In this document: in pieces, positions 1 through 6,248 of the stretch | Numbering within the stretch: position 1 is the first letter of the stretch | How the letters are laid out: every line of letters starts with the position of its first letter | Source of the DNA: Bacteroidaceae bacterium | Lineage (GTDB): Bacteria; Bacteroidota; Bacteroidia; Bacteroidales; Bacteroidaceae | Direction: 5' to 3' | Length of the DNA: 6,248 bases | NCBI GenBank assembly: GCA_016302965.1 | Contig: JAEDMP010000101.1 | Location: 1 to 6,248 of the forward strand | The notes under the pieces: generated by a model | The model's input: the letters and a program-made list of their open reading frames with translations, nothing else | Told to the model about the DNA's origin: nothing | Databases searched by the model: none | Position numbers and translations under genes: made by a program

Positions 1-1118
1 CGCAAAGTACTGGAAAGCAGGGAAAACGGATAATTAAATGTCAAACTTGGGTTAAAGCCCAGCACGTGGGCAAACTCGTGGCATATCAGACCGATGCCAT
101 CCTGATATTGGTCGCCTTCACTTTCCCATCCGTAGATTTCAGCAGAGCAGGCAAATCGCCCCATCTCTACCCCATCATAGCAGATGTTGAAACCGTCTTC
201 AGCGGCATGGGACATGATACCTGCATGAGGCAAGATGTAGCACTCGTCATTATCCATATATACAGAAGAATAACCGGCATAAAGGATGTAAACCATGTCG
301 ACTATTCCGTCACCATCGCTGTCGTAACGCGAGAAATCCACTTAGCTGTCGGCTGCCTGAAAAACCTCTGTAGCGATGCGGTAGGTATTGTCGACACCCT
401 GGATGTCGTATTGTGAACTGCCTATTTCTACAGGCCCTACCACGTCAAATTCTGATTGGAACTGTCCGTAGCTGTTGTCGCTGAAATAGTCACGCACCGA
501 GCCCGTACAGGATCGGAAGTGGCGGATGGGCCATGTGTCTTCATAGCCATTGAAGCCCTCTTGGTTCAGGAGGGCATTGTAATGGCTATAGGCATTCTCA
601 TTGCCTCGGCTGAAGTTGCGGTCGCTGAAGTTGCGGTCGCTGAAGTTGACCAGCAGAACCAGTCCGCGATAATCATGGCTGATTCCGGCTTTCTGCAGTG
701 ACGCAGAGGAGTTCCGTTTATTCGGCCGGAGTTGTTGGAGCAGTCCCGTCTGATGCAGCATCCCCTCTTTCAGACGCTTGGCTTGGAGGCTCATTTCGGG
801 AGCAACTCCCTTCCTCATCGTCTGCAGAAACAGGTTCTCAGCCTTGTTTCGACCAGAGACATCAGAAGCTTTCGCAGGAGTGGCCATCAGTTGTCCGTCA
901 ATCAGAGTGGCATAACGGTAATAGCCGTCGGTTCCCTTTACGATGGTATAGCCATCGGCGGTGGTCATATAGTGGCAAAACTCATCGCCATGGCCGATGA
1001 TGGTGAGTCGTGATCCGTCGGGCTGCCTGACACAGACGGCTTTGGGGAAGACAGGAGCCGAAAAGGCTGTTGCCTTGCACATCAGGCAAAGCAACAGCAG
1101 TATCCATTGTCTATTCAT
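1..1118 (-). pseudogene. M6-type secreted metalloprotease, interrupted by an in-frame stop and cut by the window edge
   Basis: This would be an exported zinc metallopeptidase of the M6 type. The start at 1118 gives MNRQW followed by a hydrophobic stretch and an AFSA cleavage-like site, a normal signal peptide; ATGs at 1121 and 1133 are also possible. The N-terminal part has M6-family features seen in Bacteroidales: GLVLLVNFSDR, then GSVRDYFSDNSYGQF and FDVVGPV. At 344-342 a TAA interrupts the frame (AADS-stop-VDFSRYDSDGDG). The same frame then stays open to position 1, with a calcium-loop-like DSDGDG, VYILYAGY, and the zinc motif HEFAH at 80-66. The stop lies before the catalytic motif, so the roughly 258-residue product would be inactive. 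After HEFAHVLGF the family's conserved Asp (HExxHxxGxxD) is missing, and the reading from about 53 to 1 no longer looks like M6. The gene follows the secreted-protein gene ending at 1157, in the same direction with a gap under 40 bases, so the two are probably cotranscribed. The family call is firm; substrate is unknown. Confidence 0.85.
609..648. repeat. 15-bp in-frame tandem repeat within the protease gene
   Basis: The unit GCTGAAGTTGCGGTC occurs at 609-623 and 624-638, and its first ten bases recur at 639-648. On the coding (minus) strand it encodes repeated NFSDR (VNFSDRNFSDRNFSRGN). The unit is a multiple of three, so copy number changes do not alter the frame. M6 relatives normally show one VNFSDR-like strand here, so this looks like a recent duplication by slippage. 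Confidence 0.85.
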
Positions 1119-1156
1119 CATGTCAAAAATCATTATTATCAGCTAATGACGGATGG

Positions 1157-2844
1157 TTATTTTCTTCTTAGTCCATCCATCGAATATTTCTCTTCGTTGC
1201 GGATAATGACGAGCCGGCCATGGTCCAGATATTTGCCGTTGAAACGGCTTTGGTCACAGGCAGTCTGCCGGATTCCCGTAACCTCAGAGTTGGTCCATAC
1301 GATGTCAGAACGGTGTTCTTCACCGTTGAAGCGGTGGATGGCCTGCACGCCTGCATATTGCCATTCTTCATACCAGAAGATTGTGTGGAAGGGGCCGTTG
1401 ACAACAAAATCGTTTTTGTGTTGATAATCTGTGGGTATCTCACTCATGTTTTCGGGAATCTCCCAATAGTCATTGGTGGTAAATTCGAATGGGGTGGCAG
1501 AACCGTCAGCATAGATAACATAGGAGAGTTCTTCGCCGTTCACATAAACGTTCCCGCTGTCAAGGTGACCCAAAGCAAACCGCAGTTCGCCCCAAAGTCC
1601 GTTGTTCTCTTCAAAGTCCACAATAATCGGACGGGCTGGGGTTGTAGCCTTGGGCAGATAGGGTTTCACGATAATGTCGGCGTAAACGCCCGAAGCGCTG
1701 ACTTCTGTACTGGACCGGCTGATGACAAATGATTGGTGAAGACTCTCGTCGGAAATCAGACTGCCATTCTCGTAGCGGCACACATAACTGTCGATCAGAC
1801 GATAATCCCGATAAGAAACGCCATAGTTTTCTTCTTCATCCCACAAGTCGAACTGAGTGGTATAGGCAGTGGGGACAAACCATTGGTGGGTGCCCTTATA
1901 AGTGCCTACATACTGGCTCTTGAAAGTCACCGTTCCCTGATTCCTGTCGATGTCACCCTTAATCCAAGAGCCCTCCACATCCAGCGGATTGGCGATATAG
2001 AAGACATCTTCCACCTCGGCACAATCCAGCAGACGGGCATCCTTGCATCCCATACCATTCAGACAGCTCAACAGGTTGCTGCAAAAACTCATTTGCTTCA
2101 CCTCTGTTCCTTCGGGAAGTGTGGTCATGTCAAAATCACAGGGGGCAAACTCCATGCACGCATCTCCAAAGCCAATCCATCCGCCCGTAGAGTTGGTCAG
2201 TCCCAGCATTTCCATGGGCAGAATCTCGCCGTTCATATCCACTTTCTCTTGGTTCTTCTGTTTCAGCACACCGTCCTCAAAGCTGAAATAGATGTCGGCA
2301 TTGACGTTGCCCATTTCGTCTTTTTCCAGACTAGAGGTATAGGAATTATCGGAGAGCTTGGTGAACACCAGACGTGTGGCAAAATAGAGATAGGGATTGA
2401 GCCCTGAGTTGTCTACCATAACCAGCTATGCGGTATGTGCCACATAAGTGTTTTCATCTACTGGTTCCAGACGGATATAGGCACCGAGAGTGGCCGAGGC
2501 ACAGGGTTCCTTGATATAGATGCAGCCATCATCGCCAATGATGTATTCACCTATAAATGAATCATTGTAGCCGCCGGTGACATAGCCTTGTCATAAAAAT
2601 AGGAATAACCCTTGCACACTGCATTGCTGACCACTTTGCCGGCAGGGGCTTCGCTGATAATCTCGACGCTGGCCACAGGCATAGCCTTCATGCCGGCCGA
2701 TTGTTGGGTAGCATTGGCTTGGAAATGGGGAACAATAGGGGCATTCATACCTCCAATGATGCTCTCGCGCAGCGAGTGCGGTTGTGCCAAGGCCATGGAG
2801 AAACTTGCCAGATCGATGGCCAATAAAGTGCAGAATCTTTTCAT
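1157..2844 (-). pseudogene. Secreted repeat-type Bacteroidales protein, disrupted by a frameshift and an in-frame TAG
   Basis: The start ATG at 2844 gives MKRFCTLLAI and a signal peptide ending near SMALA/QP. The first frame (signal peptide through PAGKVVSNAVCKGYSYFYDKA) runs to about 2583 and then stops at TAG 2553-2551. A second frame enters at about 2581 with VTGGYNDSFIGEYIIGDDG and IYIKEP. Restoring one base near 2579-2586 joins them. This second frame has a TAG at 2428-2426, then is open to TAA at 1159-1157. The repaired gene would be 562 codons. Two related segments are visible: IYIKEP..GAYIRLEP..YVAHTA-stop, and FYIANP..GSWIKGDI..TVTFKSQ. The TAG sits where the second copy has Gln, so it was probably CAG. 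The C-terminus (GKYLDHGRLVII..EKYSMDGLRRK) is a tail type I associate with Prevotella exported proteins. I recognise no enzymatic domain; binding or surface function is only a guess. It lies directly upstream of the M6 protease gene. Confidence 0.8.
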
Positions 2845-2895
2845 AATGTAAGTTTTTTTTATCCTTTTAATGCTGTTTTGTTTGGAATTTCGCTG

Positions 2896-2903
2896 CAAAA
2901 CTA
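2896..2903 (-). promoter_or_regulatory. Putative -7 box for the leftward secreted-protein/protease cassette
   Basis: On the minus strand this reads TAGTTTTG, matching the Bacteroidetes primary sigma-factor -7 consensus TAnnTTTG. It lies 51 bases upstream of the start at 2844, giving a leader of about 45 bases, a usual length for this phylum. I find no convincing TTTG -33 box at 19-21 bases, so the promoter may be weak or need an activator. Confidence 0.45.
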
Positions 2904-3000
2904 TCACAATCTCATCATAATGCGTTCTTTTCTCACTTATTTAGTCTTAATCAAAATCGTAAAAAATCTTTCATCACCGCTTTATTCTAAGAATAATCGT

Positions 3001-3008
3001 TACTTTTG
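3001..3008 (+). promoter_or_regulatory. Putative -7 box just upstream of the histidine kinase gene
   Basis: TACTTTTG matches TAnnTTTG exactly. It ends only five bases before the ATG at 3014, so transcription from it would begin at about the start codon. Either the mRNA is leaderless or the real start is an in-frame ATG at 3038 or 3041. A -33 TTTG at the expected spacing is absent (the nearest is TTTA at 2981-2984). Confidence 0.45.
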
Positions 3009-3013
3009 CAATC

Positions 3014-4579
3014 ATGAAACAGTCTATCCGAAATATCATGATGCTCGCCATATTGGCGGTGATACTGGTTACTGCCTACCAAGCCTACTGGCTCACCGAT
3101 ATCTATGCCACGCTGCAGCACAATCTGCAGAAGGACATAGCGGAGGCCATGCGCGCCTCTGACTTTGCCGCAATCACTCGCCGTGTGGAATTATTGCGCA
3201 ACCAGGGTATCGGTGGAAAGATGGATATTACGGTGGGAGCCGACAGCCATGGAGAGCAGGTGGAAGTAGGCAACGAATGCCAGTCCCCGCAAGAGCGGGA
3301 CAGACTTCATTGCAAGCAACGCGACTCGTCTGTACTTGCCAACAGAAGCTCCAAAGGAAGCCCAAACTCCTCACAGCCTTTTGCCGACTTCGCTAGTGCC
3401 CTGAGCGATGAGGAGGCGGTGAGAAGAGTGGGACTCTATATGCAGAGGGGCATCCATGACGGACTAGACAGGCTCATGCCCGTACAGGTGACCTATTATG
3501 ATTCCATCCTGTCCCGGCATCTCGACTCCCTTGGGGTGACCCGTCGGCATGCAAGCCTTTATATCTGCCGACGACAAGGAAGAGACTCGGTGATGAAGGT
3601 CATGGGCAAAGCGGACATTGCGGAGGCCGATACCTTCAAACTCGACCTCAACTCGGCTGCCGACAGACAGTATCTCCTGCTCATCGAGCGTCATCTGTTC
3701 AGCCTGCCCAAACAGATGCACTCCGCGCTCCTCTTTTCCGCCTTCACCCTGTTGCTCCTAATTCTCTGTTTTGCCTATCTTATCACTATGATCAGGCGCA
3801 TGAGGGCACTCGACGAGATGAAGAGCGACTTTACGAACAACATCACCCATGAACTGAAGACACCTATCGCCGTGGCTTATGCTGTCAATGACGCGCTGCT
3901 CAACTTCAGCGGGAGAAACAATCCGGAAAAGTTGCACAAGTACCTCACCATCTGCCAGGAACAGCTGACGCTGCTCACCCAACTGATGGAACAGATTCTC
4001 TCGCTCAGCATGGAGCGGAGGAAGAACATGAAGCCCAATTTCGAGGAGGTGGAACTGCTGCCCGTGATTGAAAAGCTCGTGGACAATCATCGGCTGAAAG
4101 CATCCAGACACATGGATATAACGATTGAGGCGAATGCCGGTATCAGCGTATGGGCCGACCGTATCCATCTGTCTAATGTGCTCAACAATCTCATTGACAA
4201 CGCCATCAAGTATTCTCCAAACGAGGTGTCCATCCGCATCGAGGCTTACGTGCTCCATGACGGACGGAAAGAAGTGAAAGTGACTGACCGGGGGATGGGT
4301 ATCGCCAAAGAACAGCAGCAGTTCATCTTCGACAAGTTCTACCGGGTTCCTCATGGCAACCTTCATCAGGTGAAGGGGTATGGGCTCGGACTTTTCTATG
4401 TCAGAAGCATGATGGAGCGATTCGGAGGTTCCGTAGTGGTGAAGAGTGAAGAGCGAAGAGAACGTGGGCTCCTGTTTCAAACTGACATGGCCTGCAACCC
4501 CATCATCCTGATTATCCTGTTATCATCCCATTTTTACTTGTCATTGATATGTCAGAACCCATCAAAGTGTTATTGGTAG
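3014..4579 (+). CDS. Sensor histidine kinase, C-terminus replaced by a frameshift at a 7-bp repeat
   Basis: This is a membrane sensor kinase that would autophosphorylate and pass phosphate to the regulator encoded next. As read it has 521 residues. The first membrane segment is about residues 9-27 (MMLAILAVILVTAYQAYWL). A periplasmic sensor region of about 205 residues follows, then a second membrane segment at 236-260. The H-box FTNNITHELKTP has phospho-His279. The ATPase part shows the N-box NNLIDNAIKYS (around 391-401), G1 DRGMGI (425-430), the F-box IFDKFYRV and G2 KGYGLGL (454-460). After Glu480 the sequence becomes RRERGLLFQTD and a hydrophobic tail unlike the family. Removing one copy of the 7-base repeat at 4441-4461 gives SEENVGSCFKLTWP and a stop at 4509-4511, the normal end of a HATPase domain. 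As encoded, the gene overlaps the regulator gene by 31 bases; repaired, it ends 37 bases before it. Loss of the last strand may reduce activity, though the catalytic boxes remain. The start at 3014 is uncertain relative to 3038. Confidence 0.9.
   Translation: MKQSIRNIMMLAILAVILVTAYQAYWLTDIYATLQHNLQKDIAEAMRASDFAAITRRVELLRNQGIGGKMDITVGADSHGEQVEVGNECQSPQERDRLHCKQRDSSVLANRSSKGSPNSSQPFADFASALSDEEAVRRVGLYMQRGIHDGLDRLMPVQVTYYDSILSRHLDSLGVTRRHASLYICRRQGRDSVMKVMGKADIAEADTFKLDLNSAADRQYLLLIERHLFSLPKQMHSALLFSAFTLLLLILCFAYLITMIRRMRALDEMKSDFTNNITHELKTPIAVAYAVNDALLNFSGRNNPEKLHKYLTICQEQLTLLTQLMEQILSLSMERRKNMKPNFEEVELLPVIEKLVDNHRLKASRHMDITIEANAGISVWADRIHLSNVLNNLIDNAIKYSPNEVSIRIEAYVLHDGRKEVKVTDRGMGIAKEQQQFIFDKFYRVPHGNLHQVKGYGLGLFYVRSMMERFGGSVVVKSEERRERGLLFQTDMACNPIILIILLSSHFYLSLICQNPSKCYW
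4441..4461. repeat. 7-bp tandem repeat (GAAGAGN)x3 in the kinase gene
   Basis: The copies are GAAGAGT (4441-4447), GAAGAGC (4448-4454) and GAAGAGA (4455-4461). Seven is not a multiple of three, so gaining or losing a copy changes the frame. With two copies the kinase reads through to a canonical C-terminus and stops at 4511; with the three present it is shifted and stops at 4579. Confidence 0.85.
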
Positions 4580-5240
4580 AGGACGAACAGACTCTTGCCA
4601 TGATTGTGAAAGATACCCTCGACGAAGAGGAGTTTGAGGTGACCGTAGCCACTAATGGAGAGGAGGGGCTACATCTCGCTCATGAACTGAAGCCCCATGT
4701 CATCGTGGCCGACATCATGATGCCCGAGATGGACGGATTTGAAATGGTGCGTCGCATAAGGCGGAAAGACCCTTTTACTCCTGTCATTTTTCTCACTGCC
4801 CGGTCGGCAGTGGAAGATGTGGTGGAGGGAGTGGAACTCGGAGGCAATGATTATCTGCGCAAACCGTTCAGCATGAGGGAACTGATTGCCCGTATCAGGG
4901 TGCTGGAAAGAAGCAAGGAAAGACAAGATCCCCAACAGAGAAGGGATGTCTTGCAAATCGGCCTCTTTACACTCGACACCACAACCCAGATGCTGGCATA
5001 TTACGGACAAACGGCAGAGGAACTCAGCAACCGGGAGTCGGAAGTGCTTCGGCTCCTGGCCGACCACCGCAACAAGGTAGTGGAGTCGCCGACATCCTGC
5101 TGCAACTGTGGGGCGACGACTCTCCCTATAATGGTCGAAGCCTGCAGGTTTTCATCACCAAGTTGAGACACCGGCTTGCCAAGGATGACGCCATCAAGAT
5201 TATCAATGCAAGAGCCATCGGCTACAAACTGATTACCTAA
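4549..5240 (+). pseudogene. OmpR/PhoB-type response regulator, split by a one-base frameshift
   Basis: This is the transcription factor partner of the kinase just upstream. The N-terminal receiver domain is complete: acidic pair ED at 11-12, phosphoacceptor Asp55 (VADIMMPEMDG), Thr83 (FLTA) and Lys105 (RKPF). The DNA-binding domain begins in frame (ELSNRESEVLRLL, 158-170). After NKVVE, at Glu179 (5083-5085), the frame is lost and the current protein ends at 5166 as 205 residues with an unrelated tail. One frame over, 5088-5237 encodes ADILLQLWGDDSPYNGRSLQ, VFITKLRHRL and ARAIGYKLIT, followed by TAA at 5238-5240. This is exactly the rest of a winged helix-turn-helix domain. Restoring one base between 5085 and 5088 gives 230 residues, the usual length. 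The truncated form lacks the recognition helix and should not bind DNA normally. It resembles RprY-type regulators, but I do not assign a symbol. Confidence 0.9.
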
Positions 5241-5300
5241 AGGACCAAGCCATTTCCACTATAATATCCAAAACTCCCACCCCATTCCCCCATCGCGTAC

Positions 5301-5333
5301 CCCTTGTATTTATCTCATATAGAGACACAAGGG
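5301..5333. other. Hairpin in the intergenic region downstream of the regulator gene
   Basis: CCCTTGT (5301-5307) pairs with ACAAGGG (5327-5333), and inside it TCTC (5313-5316) pairs with GAGA (5322-5325) around an ATATA loop. An alternative outer pairing is CCATTCCC (5282-5289) with GGGAATGG (5331-5338). No T-tract follows on either strand, so a standard intrinsic terminator is not supported. Its position 60 bases after the regulator's stop makes a transcript-end structure plausible. Confidence 0.35.
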
Positions 5334-5409
5334 AATGGTGACCAAAGAGATGTATGTTCGCTTTAATGCCCAAAAAACAAACGACAAAACCACAATTCGG
5401 CACATTCCC

Positions 5410-5440
5410 TTTGCCGTTTAAGAAATAATGCGTATATTTG
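5410..5440 (+). promoter_or_regulatory. Consensus Bacteroidetes promoter for the Rpn nuclease gene
   Basis: TTTG at 5410-5413 and TATATTTG at 5433-5440 are separated by 19 bases. This matches the known Bacteroidetes primary sigma arrangement TTTG-N19-21-TAnnTTTG. Transcription would start near 5446, giving a leader of about 13 bases before the ATG at 5459. It is the best promoter in the window and implies that the nuclease gene is expressed independently of the two-component genes. Confidence 0.7.
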
Positions 5441-5458
5441 CACCAAAACTGAATAACT

Positions 5459-6248
5459 ATGGCAAAAAGATATCTCGATCCGAAGGCAGATTTGACCTTC
5501 AAGAAAGTATTTGGTGAGCATCCTGACCTCGTCACCAGCTTTCTCAACGCTCTTCTTCCTTTTAATAAGGGAGAGGAGATTGAGTCTGTGGAATATCTTA
5601 CTCCTGAACTTGTACCGGAGAATCCGCTGCGCAAGTTCAGTATTGTTGACGTGAGATGCAAGGACAACCGCGGAAGGCAATTTATCGTGGAAATGCAGAT
5701 GGTGTGGTCGAGGGAGTTTGAACAGAGAGTGATGTTCAACTCTGCAAAGGCATATGTCCGTCAGCTCAACAGCAAGGAGGAATACCACCTGATAGAACCT
5801 GTTTATTCACTCAATATTGTTAATGATATCTTCGAGAAGGACATTACTGAATATTATCATTATTACAGAATGGTTCATGAGAAACATTCCAACAAAGTGA
5901 TTGACGGCCTTCATCTTGTGTTCGTTGAACTGCCCAAGTTTACACCACAAACCATCAAAGAAAAGAAGATGAAAGTTCTATGGCTCAGATACCTTACAGA
6001 AATCGAGGAACGCACGAAGGAAGTGCCACAAGAGCTGCTCGACAATCCCGAAATCAGCAAGGCACTGACCGTTGTGGAGGAATCTGCATACAATGATGCC
6101 CAAATGCTTGCCTACGACAAGTTTTGGGACATCATCCGCACTGAGCGCACATTCTACAACAGTGCGCATAGAGATGGTTATAAGGATGGGCTTGAGAAAG
6201 GAATGGAGAAAGGAATGGAGAAAGGAATGGAGAAAGGAATGGAGAAAG
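5459..6248 (+). CDS. Rpn family recombination-promoting nuclease / PD-(D/E)XK putative transposase, partial at 3' end
   Basis: The gene starts at ATG 5459 (MAKRYLDPKADLTFKKVFG) and is open to the window edge, with 263 codons visible and no internal stop. The opening DLTFKKVFG, the segment LVPENPLRKFSIVDVRCKD and the core FIVEMQ place it in the Rpn / PDDEXK_2 group, which Bacteroidales carry in many copies. Probable nuclease residues are Asp64 in FSIVDV and Glu78-x-Gln80 in VEMQM. Family members cut DNA and promote RecA-independent recombination in E. coli; some are implicated in phage defence, with toxicity restrained by a C-terminal fragment made from within the gene. The middle of the protein (about 120-235) contains no further motif I can name. 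The C-terminus enters EKGM repeats after HRDGYKDGL, a charged helical tail common in this family. The real end lies outside the window. Confidence 0.88.
   Translation, partial: MAKRYLDPKADLTFKKVFGEHPDLVTSFLNALLPFNKGEEIESVEYLTPELVPENPLRKFSIVDVRCKDNRGRQFIVEMQMVWSREFEQRVMFNSAKAYVRQLNSKEEYHLIEPVYSLNIVNDIFEKDITEYYHYYRMVHEKHSNKVIDGLHLVFVELPKFTPQTIKEKKMKVLWLRYLTEIEERTKEVPQELLDNPEISKALTVVEESAYNDAQMLAYDKFWDIIRTERTFYNSAHRDGYKDGLEKGMEKGMEKGMEKGMEK
6194..6248. repeat. 12-bp tandem repeat encoding EKGM in the Rpn tail, cut by the window edge
   Basis: The unit GAGAAAGGAATG occurs four times without change (6194-6241), followed by a partial GAGAAAG at 6242-6248. Each unit adds EKGM, so copy changes keep the frame. 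The identical copies suggest recent slippage, and the true copy number may be larger than shown. Confidence 0.9.

Noticed and set aside
66..416. A 116-codon plus-strand frame opposite the protease end
   Set aside because: It is the complement of the protease calcium-loop and zinc-motif region; the minus-strand reading is the meaningful one.
1733..2407. A 224-codon open frame on the plus strand opposite the secreted-protein gene
   Set aside because: It has no recognisable domain and lies entirely antisense to a frame with clear protein-family features; codon patterns explain its openness.
342..2428. Stop codon reassignment, suggested by TAA and TAG inside otherwise open frames
   Set aside because: TAA and TAG both serve as normal terminators elsewhere here (TAA at 1157-1159 and 5238-5240), and frameshifts occur in the same genes. 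Decay is the simpler explanation.
3758..4480. A 240-codon antisense frame within the kinase gene
   Set aside because: It mirrors the kinase core, which carries all expected H, N, G1, F and G2 motifs, and its own translation shows no domain.
4549..5166. A naturally stand-alone or short response regulator
   Set aside because: The missing half of the winged-helix domain follows immediately in another frame, so this is a broken full-length regulator.
5301..5333. An intrinsic terminator after the regulator gene
   Set aside because: The stem is modest and bulged, and no T-run follows on either strand; kept only as a hairpin.
6194..6248. A CRISPR array or satellite at the right end
   Set aside because: The units are 12 bases long, have no spacers and are in frame with the nuclease gene, so they are coding tandem repeats.

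Overview
The window looks like a chromosomal fragment from a Bacteroidales bacterium, most likely Prevotellaceae. Three things point there. First, the promoter boxes have the TAnnTTTG form of the Bacteroidetes primary sigma factor, and no gene start has a clear Shine-Dalgarno. Second, the two secreted proteins on the minus strand resemble Prevotella/Bacteroides surface proteins: an M6-type metalloprotease, and a protein ending in a GKYL..GRLVII..KYS..G type tail. Third, the histidine kinase and response regulator resemble the RprX/RprY type common in this phylum. Genus assignment is an inference.

Layout. Positions 1-2844, minus strand: a two-gene cassette. It is transcribed leftward from a promoter near 2900. 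The first gene is a secreted repeat-type protein (2844 to 1157). After a short gap comes an M6 metalloprotease (1118 to beyond position 1). Positions 2845-3013: a 169-base divergent intergenic region with a promoter box for each direction. Positions 3014-5240, plus strand: a sensor histidine kinase followed by an OmpR/PhoB-type response regulator. Positions 5241-5458: an intergenic stretch with one hairpin and a very good Bacteroidetes promoter. Positions 5459-6248, plus strand: an Rpn-type PD-(D/E)XK nuclease (recombination-promoting nuclease / putative transposase family). It is open at the right edge inside a 12-base tandem repeat.

The main observation is that four consecutive genes each carry at least one lesion, and each can be repaired by a small, well-defined edit. 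The protease has an in-frame TAA just upstream of its zinc-binding motif. The neighbouring secreted protein has an in-frame TAG and a one-base frameshift. The kinase has three copies of a 7-base repeat where two copies would restore a canonical C-terminus. The response regulator has lost one base between its receiver and DNA-binding domains. The lesions are of different kinds (substitutions, single-base loss, tandem duplication), which argues against one systematic sequencing artefact. It suggests that a regulator pair and its divergent secreted-protein cassette are decaying together, with possible reversible switching at the 7-base repeat. The Rpn gene, by contrast, is intact as far as it can be read.

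I do not see a convincing new multi-gene system. The most unusual signals are the repeat-mediated frameshift in the kinase, the coordinated decay of the locus, and the repeat-bearing tail of the Rpn nuclease.
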